Under the pieces are notes generated by a model, which searched no databases, was not told the origin of the DNA, and was given only the letters and a program-made list of their open reading frames with translations. A program made the translations under genes and the position numbers. Of a stretch of 64,000 bases of DNA, positions 23,948 to 36,150 are shown one piece after another. How positions within the stretch are numbered: position 1 is the first letter of the stretch; each line of letters begins with the position of its first letter. Source of the DNA: Lolium rigidum (taxonomy: Eukaryota > Streptophyta > Magnoliopsida > Poales > Poaceae). The DNA is taken from contig NW_025900914.1 of the NCBI RefSeq assembly GCF_022539505.1, positions 1 to 64,000 on the forward strand, in the 5' to 3' direction.

Positions 23948-24541
23948 CTATTCTTCTGGAGGTATGAAGATCGGAGGAGGGATGAAAACCGGATTACTGC
24001 TGCTTGTATGGTCGTGGTGGGTGCACATGTCCCAATCATCACCGCACCTAGCGCCGCCATCCCCGGCCCTTCTAGCCCCGCACGATGCCACCCAGGTGCT
24101 GCCAGACTGCCTGAGCCTGACCTCGAACGCCGCCGTCCCGCTCTGCATATCCGCCGCGAGGCTGTCCATGAGATAGCCCGGCAGGCGAACGCCGGTGCCC
24201 TCGGCGACAACCTGCACGTCCGTCGACTTCTTGGGCCCCACGCAGAGCCGATGCGGCGCGGCGGCGCTGGCGGCGAGCGGGACGCAGCGGTAGGACACCT
24301 GCACGTACGTTTCGGCGTCCATGCACACGTGGCGGAAGGGGTTGCTGGAGGCGAGGCGGAGGGTGAGGTTGAACCGCGGGTCCAGCGCGAGGTCCTTGGA
24401 CGGCGGCAGCTCGAGGCCGGAGACGGAGTCGACGGTGACGTCGTAGTTCCTGCTGGGCATTGCGGAGACGTAGAGGAGCACGAAGCCGACGAAAAAGACG
24501 GCTGCAACCGAGGACGTGCACAGGCAGCACTTGGACGGCAT
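23948..24541 (-). CDS. LEA2 / NDR1-HIN1-like single-pass membrane protein
   Basis: Single exon, 197 aa. The N-terminus is short and Cys-containing, followed by one transmembrane segment at about residues 10-27 (VAAVFFVGFVLLYV). Residues about 33-150 form a beta-rich domain like LEA2/NDR1-HIN1 proteins (YDVTVDSVSGLELP, then FNLTLRLASSNPF). Such proteins sit in the plasma or endomembrane with the domain outside; roles in stress or defence are known for some members but cannot be assigned here. The tail contains two FIPP units. Third positions are strongly GC-rich, as in many grass single-exon genes. A TATAAG box lies about 90 bases before the ATG. The family call is by fold pattern and is not certain. 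Confidence 0.7.
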   Translation of the reverse strand: MPSKCCLCTSSVAAVFFVGFVLLYVSAMPSRNYDVTVDSVSGLELPPSKDLALDPRFNLTLRLASSNPFRHVCMDAETYVQVSYRCVPLAASAAAPHRLCVGPKKSTDVQVVAEGTGVRLPGYLMDSLAADMQSGTAAFEVRLRQSGSTWVASCGARRAGDGGARCGDDWDMCTHHDHTSSSNPVFIPPPIFIPPEE

Positions 24542-24627
24542 GGCGGTTCAGCGATTTGAGAACGCCCTTGTGGCAGGTTGCTTGGCTTGGCTTTGGCCTG
24601 AGGCCTGAGCGGTAGGCCGCCGGCCTT

Positions 24628-24633
24628 CTTATA
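24628..24633 (-). promoter_or_regulatory. TATA box of the LEA2-like gene
   Basis: TATAAG on the minus strand (within CTCCTATAAGAAGG), 87 bases upstream of the ATG at 24541. This spacing would give a 5' UTR of roughly 55-60 bases. Confidence 0.55.
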
Positions 24634-24883
24634 GGAGCAGAGAACGGGGTACGTGTGTTCGGTTCGGAATCCGGCTAGGCGGCAGCCGTTCCGTTTGGGA
24701 GACGCATTAGGTAATGCTAATAATACGTGTTGGTTCAGAGTTTAGGCTCGTATTGATGTTTTGCAAAGTCCCGCCAAAACGTGTATGTTATGCAGACAAC
24801 ATGAATCAACAGCCCATACCGAATCAGGTACAACTCAAACGCAACAAGGTTCTAGCGACAATACACTATTGCATATCTACATA

Positions 24884-25141
24884 CTCCCTCCGTCCACAAA
24901 TAAGTATACATCTAGGTTTTTGGATAAGTCAAACTTGTTTAATTTTGACCAACTTATTATCAAAAATTATACGCATATGTGACATTAGATTACTATATTA
25001 TGAAACTACATTTTAAGGTGGATCTAGTGATACTAATCTAGTGTCATAAATGCTGCTACTTTTTCCTAAAAAGGTGGTCAAATGTAATAAAGTTTGACTT
25101 ATCAAAAACCTAGATGTACACTTATTTGTGGACGGAGAGAG
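24884..25141. mobile_element. Stowaway-like MITE, 258 bp
   Basis: The ends are CTCCCTCCGTCCACAAATAAG and its near-perfect inverse ending GGACGGAGAGAG. TA duplications lie at 24882-24883 and 25142-25143, as for Tc1/mariner MITEs. It stands about 250 bp upstream of the LEA2-like gene promoter. Confidence 0.9.
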
Positions 25142-25143
25142 TA

Positions 25144-26475
25144 CGTGATTAAACTCTATGCCAGTTCCTGTTCAAATCTGCCGTCGTGCTCCTGGAATCT
25201 CCCAACTTCTTTTTCCAGATGATAGCTTACCGTTCTTCAAAGCACGAGGGGAGCAAGCGTCCAGAACTAAGGCTGTACCGGATCTCTATGCCTCCTGCAC
25301 GGACACCTACTCAACCCTAGGAAACGTTCCATTACAAGTGACAATGGAAACTTTTGAGACTAAATACCTTATATTACCAACGCCGGATGGGAGAATGTGT
25401 TGAGGGAAATTCCAAAGTCTGCAATCCAAATTAGCTAAATACCTTGTGGAGTGGGATGACAATCACAAATCACAGGCAGCTAAGGAGATTTTGATCAAAG
25501 CAATTGCCAAAAGCCCCTTGGGGTTATGTGATGTGCTCAGGAAAATGGCCAGGAGTTATTGTTGGGATGCGGAGAATGGGAAGAGGAAGACACATTGAGT
25601 TGCTTGGGATATAATGTTGCGTCTGAAGTAGTGTTGGCTCCCGATACATGCGTCTCTTCAACCAAGCACTGTTTTCGCGCCAAGCTTGGAGGCTTATTCA
25701 GTATCTGAACACTCTCTATGCCCAGTTATTGAAAGCCATATATTTCCTTGTGGATCCCCGATTGACACGGTCTTCACGTGGAATGGTTCATCAACCTTGT
25801 ACATAATTGGGTACTGACTGATATTTGCATCTATTGATGCAGAGGCTAAGTATACCCCATCTCGAAGAAGAAAAATTGACTACAAACTCCAACTGCATAA
25901 ACATGGGTAATCTGGCGGGTCGATACTGGTGCACAAATCAGGGCCTGGCATGACCCTTGGATCCCCAGGGATGCCAGTCACCTCTCGCGATCACCGCAAG
26001 GGCGCTGAAGGTATCGTTGGGTGGCAGATTTTCTAGCTAGATGGTTCTTGGAACACAGAACGCCTGCAGCAGTATTTTGTGCAAGAAGATATCCACGAGA
26101 TACTCAAAATTCAGAATTCTAGCTAGCCGCAACAACAGTGACTTCATAACCTGACAGGCATATTTACAGTGAAGAGCGCGTATCGTTCAGCTCTGAATGC
26201 AAGCATGCAGAGGCAAGACCGAGGGGCCACCAGTGCACGGCCTGACGGAGCAAGGCCAAACTGGACGAGCATACGAAATTGCCAGGTACCACCTAAAATG
26301 AAAATGGCGTGAAAGATCTGTTTCAATGCTATTTCAACACAAGCCAACTTGGCAAGGAATGGCAACAGAGTCTTTGTCCAGTGTGTGGTCTGGAAGATGA
26401 AGACCAGTTTCATGTGTTTATGCGTTGCCCCCATGCCCACCAGCTTTGGCAAGCTATGTCTGAAGTCTAGCCGCT
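25144..26475 (+). pseudogene. LINE ORF2 relic
   Basis: Fragments in several plus frames match LINE reverse transcriptase and its C-terminus. ISQLLFPDDSLPFFKA near 25200 is the YADD-type motif, with PDDS in place of ADDS. ETKYLILPTPDGRM follows near 25360, then AKEILIKAIAKSPLG near 25480, VKSAYRSALNASM near 26170 and a zinc-binding ending DEDQFHVFMRCPHAHQLW near 26400. Stops and frameshifts are frequent, so it is long dead. The order of motifs is kept. The tail block at 25828-25873 inside it resembles the 3' end at 8750-8793 and may mark an insertion or a join of two LINE copies. Confidence 0.75.
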
Positions 26476-26815
26476 ATCTCGAGAAGACCTCCCTGATGCA
26501 TACAGGGACATAATTGTTGCTGCACTTGTTGGCCTTGCTTTTCTTTCTCCAATTATATGATTTATTAATATTGATTATTACCATCCCATTCATTATTCTG
26601 TTATTATATTTATGCAAGCCTACTGACTAAAGAGCGAAACCTTCAAGAGTTCACATCAACCATAGGTACATAGTAGTACATCATATTCATGAGTATAAAC
26701 GAGGGCAAAATTTGAGGAACTGACATTCCAGGTCAAAACTCTAGCTGCACGTTCGAGTACGCAACTAATATATGCAACCCACCGAAGGGAAAGAAAAAAA
26801 GAGAAGGCGACAGCC
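26476..26815. other. Short intergenic region / 3' flank of RSH1
   Basis: No gene. AT-rich sequence between the LINE relic and the likely polyadenylation signal of the RSH1-type gene. Confidence 0.5.
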
Positions 26816-26821
26816 TTTATT
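26816..26821 (-). terminator. Possible polyadenylation signal of RSH1
   Basis: AATAAA on the minus strand, about 290 bases after the stop codon at 27109-27111. Plant poly(A) sites are loosely defined, so cleavage may be elsewhere. Confidence 0.4.
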
Positions 26822-27108
26822 TGAAGGCTTCTTGTATAAACCCAGCCAATCCCTGCACTAACAGTATACTACTACTCGCTCAGCTATGTACACTCTTTCG
26901 CTTCCAGAATGAAGCATGGTAACATCTGGTTCTAGTTCCCTCTGCTGCCACTCTGTCTGCTTTGACAAAGCCAAAGGTTGCATGTTCATCATCCGGATCT
27001 GACTGCTCCCAAAACATCGACTGACAGGTTCATCGTTGGTGCTTCCAAAATTGTCTCGGTTTCGGTGGAGATAAAGGTGCACTATGCAGCACGATTACTT
27101 GAAATGCA

Positions 27109-30100
27109 CTAGCACTCAAGAACACCCAACGGGTTATAGCTACACCCAGCAGACCATCCAAGAACACCAAGAATCATCTCAACGCTGGAGCATGCACTGA
27201 CCTGCCATTGTGATTCAGGTTGAATACACTTGTAAAGAACTCAAACACTAATATGTATACAAGTCAGCGATGGGAGTGTACCACATTCTCATCAGTGCCC
27301 TCAAAATGGAACAAGAGCACACCCATTCCTCTTCGTTTATCTCTTTCTGCCTGTAATGCACAGCTTACATGGTCAAACATTGCCGAATGCAACTACAAGG
27401 ACTGGGGGATTAGTAGAAGTTAGGAAACTAAGAAAAATGATGTGTTGTTACTTCATAACTAACTTGAGTACACAGAAAAAATCAATATTTAAAATCATTG
27501 AGGGAAGCTCCGTCCACTTACCACACAAGAACATATAGTAATTCCGCAGGCTGTTAACGCCGATGTAACTTCTGCCATCATCCCTGTGCATTTAAAATAC
27601 TAATTGAAATGGTTTTACTAATGCTTGCAGTGAAAGCTCAACAACAACGTAGAACCATAAGAAGTTGCAAGAAAACAGATACTATTACCACACTTCCATA
27701 AAATAAGGCGTATAATTTTTTTCAGAAGTCGAATTATGTAAATTTTGACCAACTTTTTAGAAAAAATATCAACATCTAACATACCAAATCAATGTCATTA
27801 GATACATCATGACATATTCTCAATAGATTTCTCTATAAGCTTGGTCAAACTCTACATTGTTTGACTTTAAGAAAATGGCTTATTTTACTGAACAGAGGGG
27901 GTACAAGTTAACTGATGTGTCAAATAATTCATGTGTTCGTCTACGGCAAGGGAAGCGACAGAATGTACATTAGATTAGTCTGGTTAAGGAACATGGCAAA
28001 CAGCTATGCATAAAGGGCACAAAGTTGAGATTAGCATAGTTGCAGTGAACCTTAGTACTCCTATTACACTTCTGAGGGTAGAGAGACATTAATCCTATAT
28101 ATTCAGTTTACAAAATAGTTAGATAGTAAACGAGTAATACCTTTACGATCAACACACACTATGCAAAGCCATTGGATAGAGTTGCCTTCTGTATTGTGCC
28201 AGGAAGAAATTTTACCACATTTCCAATGATCCAAACTAGCGAAAACCTCCGTACATGCAGAGATGCCAGGGTGCATGAACCCAGTGGAGCTATCACCCCG
28301 AATTGTTGAGCCATTAATTTTTATTCCCAGTTCCTTAACAGTTTTGTTGTGCTTCCCATTAACCTTTGGAGTGTGAACATTGTTAACAGGTAAAAAACCA
28401 TCACTATTTTTATTTGCAAAGGATAACTTGTTGGGACTTAATATCTTCTGCCAATTGAATCTGTAGTCCTCATTTTGTGTGGCTGGAATTAACGGCTCAC
28501 TGTCACTTTCATCTTCAAGATCAGCGACAAAGTTATTAACTGCCTCCGCAGTTATTTCAGCAGCAGAAAGAGCAGCTTGCTCCCTTAAGAACTGGATAAG
28601 CAAACGATTAGTTACTGCAGCCATCAATTAATGTAAGAAATCAATATTGATGAGACCTACTTTCATAATTTTGTGTCTAGCACTGCGGGTTTTTGCATGC
28701 TGTAGCCACTGCTGATGACGCTGGAATGCATATTTACTGGATAATTTCTGGAACAGAGAAAAAAATGATACAAGATTAGTTTACCCACATATAAGAGATA
28801 CTATATGTATGTCAATACAACTGCTGCAGTACAGATTTTCTGTAGCAGTAAACAATTTGGTAGCTGAACTACAAGTGAAAGAAAAATACAAGACAGACTT
28901 CTTAATTAGATGGTCATACACTGGAATAAAATTTCAGAACCACAATTGTATGAAATTTATATTCAGGGCTGCCTTCCAGTACAAAGTTTTCTTAGTAAGT
29001 CTGTTTCTATCAAATATGAAATCAAAACTACACAACTAAATATGCCAAAATGGTATAATAGGAAAATAAAGCATGTAATCTGTGTGAGAAATACTAACAT
29101 CGTAAGTTATTATCTCCACTACTTCAGCGTTCGCAAGTGCATGGATTGGTGAAACTAGATTACCATTCACCTGAAAAGAAGAACATGAGCACCCTCATAT
29201 GATTGTTTAATTGTACTACTCCATCCGACCCATAATACTTGTCGCTGAAACGAGTGAATAGACACACTGAAATGTGTCTAGATACATGCAATTCAGATTT
29301 AGCGACAAGTATGGATCAGAGGGGGTACTATTTTCTCCATAACTAACCTTTGCTGCTACCATTTTGTTGCCAATTTCCGTATGGATCAGATATGCATAAT
29401 CAATCACAGTGGCTCCCTTAGGCAGGTTTTTAATCTGAGAACGAAAACATAGTTAGCAAAGTGACCGACCCAAGCAAAAGCTATATTGTCCTCCAAGTTC
29501 AATGATTACCTCGCCTTTAGGTGTAAAAACAAAGACACGACTTCCCAGAAGATCTCTGGTGATAGTATCCACAAATTCCCTAGAGCTCATGTTACCAACA
29601 AATTCTTCTTGCCATTCACGGATTGCATTGAGCCAACCAATCTATGAAAGATGAAAAGTCAGTGAAGGACTTTTTAAGTCAAGTGAGATAATAATAAAGA
29701 ATGTGAAACACAAGCTTCAACAAATCAGTGTCATTATACTAAGTAAGAAAATATATACCCTCAGAGCAAAGCCTGTATTGTTAAGACAGATCACTTTCCC
29801 ATCTAAATTTCTTCCACTAGATATTCCTGGACGCACAGGTCCTGACACCACCCCTCTTCCACTGTAGTGTGCAGCAATGCCTCTTTCTGCTATCAGATCC
29901 ATATCTTCTGTTCTTATCTGCAATACGGTTGGAACGTCATTCATATCTTAAAATAAATCTTATGGTTGAGTTCTCTAGTTTAAATTTTGCTGAAAATAGG
30001 CAGCATACCTGAACTTCTAAATGGAACATACTCTCATTTAGAAATGGTATTACTGTAGTATGTAGACTTTGATAGCCATTAGGCTTTGGGGTTGCAATGT

Positions 30101-33100
30101 AGTCTTTAACCTGTCGGCATAGCTGAGTTTTAGAAAAATGATACAAGCAGCATAGGTCAAAACAACATTGAATAACATAAAGCGGATAACTCACAGCTTG
30201 AGGTATAGGTGTCCATATGCCATGAACAAGACCAAGAGCATGGTAGCAGATCTGAATTGAATCAAAGATACTTGGGACGTCAGTGATAGATTGACAGCAA
30301 AAACAAGTTAATACATGGTATGTAATATTACCTGTTGTGAGGTGCAGAGTGGCCCAACACCATTGCAGGACTTTGGTTTTATGATGATCCGCAGCTGAGC
30401 CAATAATATAAAGTCATGTTTTTAAGACATTCATAAGAATGATAAACTGAGCATCAATAATCACCTGTGAAGATATTCAGAACAACGTACCTGAGCAACC
30501 TGGTTTACCTCATTTATTGAACTCTTGGACTTGAGAGCGGTTTTATAAATGCTGCAAGATTATCCAAATAATAAATAACCCACAAGAGAAACAAACTTAC
30601 AGCCATAATAATGCAACACATTGTTCGAATTTTTTGTTACAAGATGCAAATGAGAAGTCAATGAGTAAATGATTATGCAGCATTCTGTAAGGACAGTAAC
30701 TGTGCCACATTGTGAACTGATGTTTTGTCAGTAATGCAACACAGTTGCAAAAAACTGATTATTTTTCCCTCTTTATAACCATCTAAACCAACAAATTGTG
30801 CAGCGATTAGTATGGCTCATATGAATTGAACTGATCAGTATTATTAAGAAAATAAGCTGAGCACATCAGTATCTTACCAAAAAAATACATCACTAAGCAG
30901 ACATAGTACTAAAGTGGACACTCTGCAGTCTAAGTATCCTCATGTAAGACCACCGATTTACCTTAATGAAGGACTAGTCTAAAGAGATTACTTATTTTAA
31001 CTTAATGGAATAGCATGTCTGCTCTACCTGTAAACTTCTTTGCAGACAGAGCGCACTTCTGTTTCAACACTCACAAGGTCAAGAAATTGATCCTCAGCAA
31101 TTTTTTCCTTTAAGATTCTATTTGCCTGGAATTGAAGATCTCAAAATAATCAAGAAACATCATCAACTCTACATGCAAAAACATGTTAGTGCTATATCAA
31201 AACTGTACCTCTTCCAATTCTTGTTCATGGGCCTTGAAGATGTCTTCAACTCTTTTCCTTAGTTCAGCAAAATCACCAGGATTCATGTACATGAAGGACA
31301 GGTATTCTAACTCAGACTGCAATGATAAGTTCTAGTCATCAAATGGACGAACCAACGAACTAATAGTCCACAAAAGTTAAGAATCAGCAGGCTATGGTAG
31401 AGTGCTTTGTTAACATAACATAGACATTATAACATTGCATGGAGTATGCCACATAAAAAGAATTAGCATAAGGGAACATTTTTTTTAACTTATACAATAT
31501 ACTCGTATATAAACATCTGCTTTATTCATAAGATGAAGGGAAAACATTTCTTTGGCCCCTTAGCTTTGGCGGTAGGTCATTTAAAATCCCCAAAAACCAC
31601 CATCATAGGAAAAATGGTCAGGTTTAAAAACATCAAGGAGCTGGATGCCTGGTTTTGCAATTGAACTTGAAGGTCAACAGAGTTCCCTAAGATATGTTTT
31701 GTAAGAAAGTTTCGGTGAAATAAGTGAAATCTAACATTGCAACAGAGGTAAAAGCAAAATGTCTAGGATCGAATTTTCCTTCAAGTAATACCACAAGGAC
31801 TTTCGAAAGTGTAACACAGGAGGGGTTAGAGGTATATTAAATAGGGGAGAAATAACATCAAAGCCTTTGATGTTCATGAATGTAAGAAATTGAGATTGAA
31901 ATCATGTTCGTTAGGACAAGGTTGTATAACAATCATACACATACAGTTGTTTACACTAGCTTGAGAATTTTCATATCAACAATAATCAAACTATACACTA
32001 GTTCAAATTCCAGTTTTTAAGACACACATGAAGGCTGCTATCGCTTAAATAGCAGGCCAAATTTTACTGCAAGAGACATTGGTAACAAGCAAAGTAGAAT
32101 GCACTGCTCAGAAACAGCACATCAGTAAGAGAACGTCTCTAGTGATATGGGACCTTAGGTTATACATTGTATACATGGCAAATGGGCCATTTGATCTTGC
32201 ATGTAGTGACAGGATCACATCCTGGTGATGTTCGGTCCCTTATTGGTGGGCATGCAGAAAACACCTTGGCTTTATCGAATAGCATCGTCGGAAGTACTGC
32301 TCAACGTTATTGGTCCCGATTCCTTCCTTCTGTTTCTTCCAAATATCTCTATAGCTTAAGGGATTATATATACATGTGCCCGTTTTCCCAATACAAAACT
32401 ATTTACTAGTGCATCTATAAATTTCTGGTTATGCAGTTATGTTAGTTATTCCAGAACATGAATGGGACATGGATGGGGATTCTGGACGGACGGAAGGCAG
32501 AGTTGAGGTGATATTGCAAGGATGAGATACTTCTAAGGAGCAAAAAACAAATGTTCCAGGTGAGGCAATGCAACTGAGTTGATCATGTCCTTCCCTTTTA
32601 TATCCATCACCCCATAACTGTTGGATTCATGGTATCAGATCATAGGCTGTATCAGATCATAGGCTGTATCCCCCGCAAAAAAAAAAAAAAAAAAAAAAGA
32701 TCATAGGCTGTATCACTAGATATCCTCCCATCACAAAAGAAGCACCATGGTAATGAAATTAGCTTGCACAACAATAATGGCTATCTTGTAAGAGTACACA
32801 TCAGGTACCTTTATTTGATACATCCCAAGCAGTTTTGCTAGGGGTGCAAAGACCTGCAGCGTCTCCATGGCAATCGCATACTGGAAAGAGGAGTGCTTAG
32901 AATAAGATGAAACTTAATTATAGAGAGATCTTATACCAATGGAAATAAAATTACCTGCTTGTGCGGAGGCATGTGTGTAAGAGTACGCATGTTATGCAAC
33001 CTGTCCGCCAGTTTCACAATGATTACACGAACCTACAGAAGATTATTCATTCATTTGTTATGAAACTAGTACATACTTCAAAACTGCTGCCAATTAAACA

Positions 33101-35929
33101 GTCTATCTGGGGAAAATACCTCTTCTGTCATTGCAAGAAACATCTGTCTTAAGTCTTCAGCTTTGACATCTTGTTTTGAACTACCCTCATTTTTGCATTG
33201 AAGTTTCCCTAGCTTAGACACCTGTATTTTTCATAAATAGGTTTATGATTCCCTTGAAGTCAATATACCTACGTCGTGTAAGTTTTACAGTTATAGCACA
33301 CAGATTAGAAATCGTGAAAATGTGAGATAAAAGTATACCTTTGTTTCCCCTTCAACAATACGGCGTACTGTTGCCCCAAACTCGTTTTGTATTGTTTCAA
33401 AAGTAACCATGTCAGTATCTTCAACAGTGTCATGCAATAAACCAGCAGCAATTGATTCCCAGTCAAGTTCCTAGTTATGTCCATGGAGCACAGCAAAACC
33501 TAACTTCATTACGTTCATACTAGGAATACTTGAGAAAATACGTCATTACAGTTTCAATGATATACTACTACTCACGTGCTCTCCAAGAATGCGGGCAACT
33601 TCAACAGGATGAATGATGAAGGGTTCCCCACTCCGGCGTTTCTGCCCATTATGTGCTTCATATGCTAACTGCATTAGACCATAAGCTATAATGATGCAGC
33701 CTCTTGATGCCCTCTACTAGAATACTATTTGGAAGCTACGTGGAAGAACAATATCAAATACAGATTACCTTAAGAGCGTCATGTACAAAGTTCAGTTCTT
33801 CAGGTTGAAGGTACGAGATAGCTGGTCTGAGACTCTGTCATGTAATAGCATTAATAATTATAACATGCAATAGACAAATTCAATCTTATTTTGAACAAAA
33901 ACTGAGAAATCAAAATAAGTCCTTGCTTCTTTTTGTTAATTATTATAAAATGTGTGCACAACAGTAACAAGGAAGAACATGTGGTGTTACAGTACCCAGG
34001 CATGAAGCGACTGTTGACTTCTTTGAGTTAATTGTTATGTATATGCTTGGAGACATGTGGAAAGGTAAGACACATGTCTCCAAGCATATACATGCATCTG
34101 ATCATGAAATGGTCATAAAGCAGTGAGCAAACTAAAGTGTTGATAGAGCAAAGCAATTAACATCTTCAGAGGCATGTGAACACGACTAGTATAAGCTAAA
34201 TATGCACCACAATGGAGCAAAAAGTGTTGAGATTTGTGGTTCAGTGACACACCTCCCACAACGTTTCTGGAGAAACAAGGCTGAACTGATCAGATGACGA
34301 ATGACAGGAAACCCTCCACGCAGGATTCACAGGGGTTGACCAAGATCTGAACTTTTCTCCAGAGGAAACAAAACTAGCCGATGAACCATGACCCAGCTTT
34401 CCATTGTTGATGTCTTCTCCCCAGGTGGTGTGCACTAGCTGGAATCATTACAACATTTCAGATGAACAGTGACCAACTTTCGGTATGAGATGCTAGAAAC
34501 TCCCAAAAATTTACTAATTTGTGATTAGTGGCACCACTGTTTTATATCAGATTGTTCATTCAGTGTCATGAAAAAGCGTCTGTAGTTTGTGGTAGCTAAC
34601 AACATGCTCTTCTGGATATACATGTGTCTTAGTGTCTGGATGTATGTACATTTCCAGTGGCTCAGGTTCTTTAGAATTTCATGCTTTCACTGTGGTGTAA
34701 ATGAAACAAGATATTAGCCCCATTGCTCTAAGGAATACCAACCCCTCCCTCTGTTACCAGATTTATCCCATTTTAAGAACAAGCGCAATCCACTCAACTA
34801 AAACACAAAAGTACTCAGTTTGACCACATAAAAGTAGGGTGGTTGCTGATTACAGCATATATTTCCCAAAAAAAAAAGTTCCATAATGTTATCTTAAAAA
34901 CACTAGTAATATGTTATCTTAAGAGAGGTGATATGGATAGGATGATTACTGATTGCAGCACACATATGTCCGTAGGCACTGTCATTTTTGAATATATTCA
35001 ACAGAAATGGTACTAGATGTGTTCGTTGACCGACCATATATGGTTATATAAGTCCGTTCCGAGTTATAAGATGTTCTAGCTGTTTTTCTGCAGACGTACG
35101 TTTCTAGATGCATTTCATTTCTCTGTTCACTCATTTCAGTTCATATGTAGCCCACACTGAAATATCGAAAACATCTTGTAATTCGTAATGGGGGGGAGTA
35201 CATAATAACGGAGCACGTAATAAGGAGATTACGTGTCAAACAAATGTAGGTTTTCCTTAAGACGAGGTACTTCATGATGGCCCCTGACCTAAAAAATGCC
35301 AGAGGTATCAACTTTATACCAACACGTATTTGACGGTTTTGATATTTCACACCTAGAGGCTAGAGTGGTTTCACTAACTCCACCAAAATGGGGCAACCCA
35401 CTAGTAACAAGCACCTCCATTCCCACTAAGTTGTTAGACCTAGAGTACTAAGCTAGCACAAATACCCCAAAATCGTGTCAACAGCACGGTTATGCAGCAG
35501 AGAATCCCTAAACGGGCAGGAAGCAACTCACCGTGTTGTTATTGTTGTTGCTGATGTTGGTACTCTGGCGCGGCCGCCCTCGCCGCCTCCCTGCGCCCAG
35601 TCCCTCGGCGTGGCTACAGGAGGAGCACTGCGCGGTGCTGGCGAGCGCGCCGGTGAGCGCGCGCGGCGCGTTCCAGGCGCAGGAGAGGACGCTGCATTCG
35701 TAGGGCCTCCCGCCTCCGCCTCCGCCGCCCCGCTTCCAGGAGGTGGAGGACCTGCACGAGCTCACGCAGTCCAGCGACGACGCTACGCGCACATAGCACA
35801 CGAGGAACAGAACAGAACCAAAAAATAAAACGTCAGGCTCCGGAGGCCCAAAACCTAGCCGGGTTCCGGGAGGAGGGGTCGGGGTCGGGGGGGCGTACCG
35901 GCGGTCACAGCGGCCGTCGGGGGCTGCAT
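27109..35929 (-). CDS. RSH1: RelA/SpoT homologue, RSH1-type (p)ppGpp hydrolase/synthetase
   Basis: Plastid stringent-response enzyme. Exons (minus, 5' to 3'): 35899-35929, 35532-35782, 34253-34438, 33769-33834, 33576-33668, 33339-33470, 33120-33221, 32955-33032, 32809-32880, 31209-31316, 31028-31125, 30491-30551, 30332-30394, 30195-30251, 30009-30110, 29759-29917, 29510-29641, 29348-29434, 29099-29170, 28661-28747, 28141-28591, 27522-27583, 27282-27350, 27109-27201. They join to 903 codons plus stop, near the usual length of about 880. An HD hydrolase domain shows LLHDTVED (residues about 220-227) and KLADRLHNM (about 294). A RelA_SpoT synthetase region shows [17 protein letters not shown] (about 470) and [13 protein letters not shown] (about 585-648) and a C-terminal ACT domain (about 825-895) follow. 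The first 150 residues are divergent and likely hold the transit peptide. All introns are GT-AG. Arabidopsis RSH1 is described as mainly a hydrolase; I cannot settle synthetase activity from sequence. Confidence 0.93.
27688..27901. mobile_element. Degenerate Stowaway-like MITE in an RSH1 intron
   Basis: The inverted ends are CCATAAAATAAGGCGTAT at the left and its counterpart before AACAGAGGGGG at the right, with TA on both sides. The left tip has drifted (CCACACTT instead of CTCCCTCC). It lies in the intron between 27584 and 28140. Confidence 0.7.
29219..29325. mobile_element. Stowaway-like MITE in an RSH1 intron
   Basis: CTCCATCCGACCCATAATAC at the left pairs with GTATGGATCAGAGGGGG at the right; both flanks are TA. 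107 bp, within the intron between exons ending 29170 and starting 29348, about 20 bases from the splice donor of the upstream exon. Confidence 0.85.
32638..32714. repeat. Retroposition scar: A22 tail flanked by 16-bp duplication
   Basis: GATCATAGGCTGTATC occurs at 32638-32653, 32655-32670 and 32699-32714. Between the last two lies only CCCCGC plus 22 A (32671-32698). This looks like target-primed insertion of an almost completely 5'-truncated element, with one repeat duplicated in tandem. It is inside an RSH1 intron (31317-32808). Confidence 0.75.
34037..34093. repeat. Perfect 23-bp inverted repeat with 11-base loop
   Basis: Arms 34037-34059 and 34071-34093 (core GTATATGCTTGGAGACATGTG) pair without mismatch around an 11-base loop. 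It lies in the third RSH1 intron (33835-34252) and would form a stable hairpin in the transcript of either strand. Confidence 0.9.
35051..35199. mobile_element. Stowaway-like MITE in an RSH1 intron
   Basis: TCCGTTCCGAGTTATAAGATG at the left is mirrored by CATCTTGTAATTCGTAATGG before GGGGGGAGTA at the right. About 150 bp in the intron 34439-35531. The tips are imperfect, so the exact borders are approximate. Confidence 0.6.
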
Positions 35930-36150
35930 GGCGCCGCGGCGGCGGCCAATCTCATCGGCGGCGCGGCGGCCGGCGGCAGGGGGGGCGTCCCGGGCTCCGG
36001 CGGCGCGCGAATTCGGCGGCCGGGCGCGGCGGGCGGTCGGGGGTTTGCCGGGGCGAGACGGGGAGGAAGGAGGAGAAGGGATAACAGGAGGACGGAGGCC
36101 ACACAACACAAAGGGCCGCCCGCGCGGCCGTGGTGAAGTAAAATAGGGCT
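35930..36150 (-). promoter_or_regulatory. GC-rich 5' UTR/promoter of RSH1
   Basis: Very GC- and CpG-rich block directly upstream of the RSH1 ATG (35929). It is consistent with a 5' UTR and a TATA-less broad promoter. ORFs on both strands here are composition artefacts. Confidence 0.45.

Noticed and set aside
24008..24559. Plus-strand ORF of 183 codons over the LEA2-like gene
   Set aside because: Antisense shadow of a GC-rich exon; the minus frame has a transmembrane segment and a family-like domain.
35475..36146. Plus-strand ORFs opposite the start of RSH1
   Set aside because: Shadows of GC-rich RSH1 exons 1-2 and 5' UTR; the minus-strand reading has conserved RSH1 sequence and splice sites.
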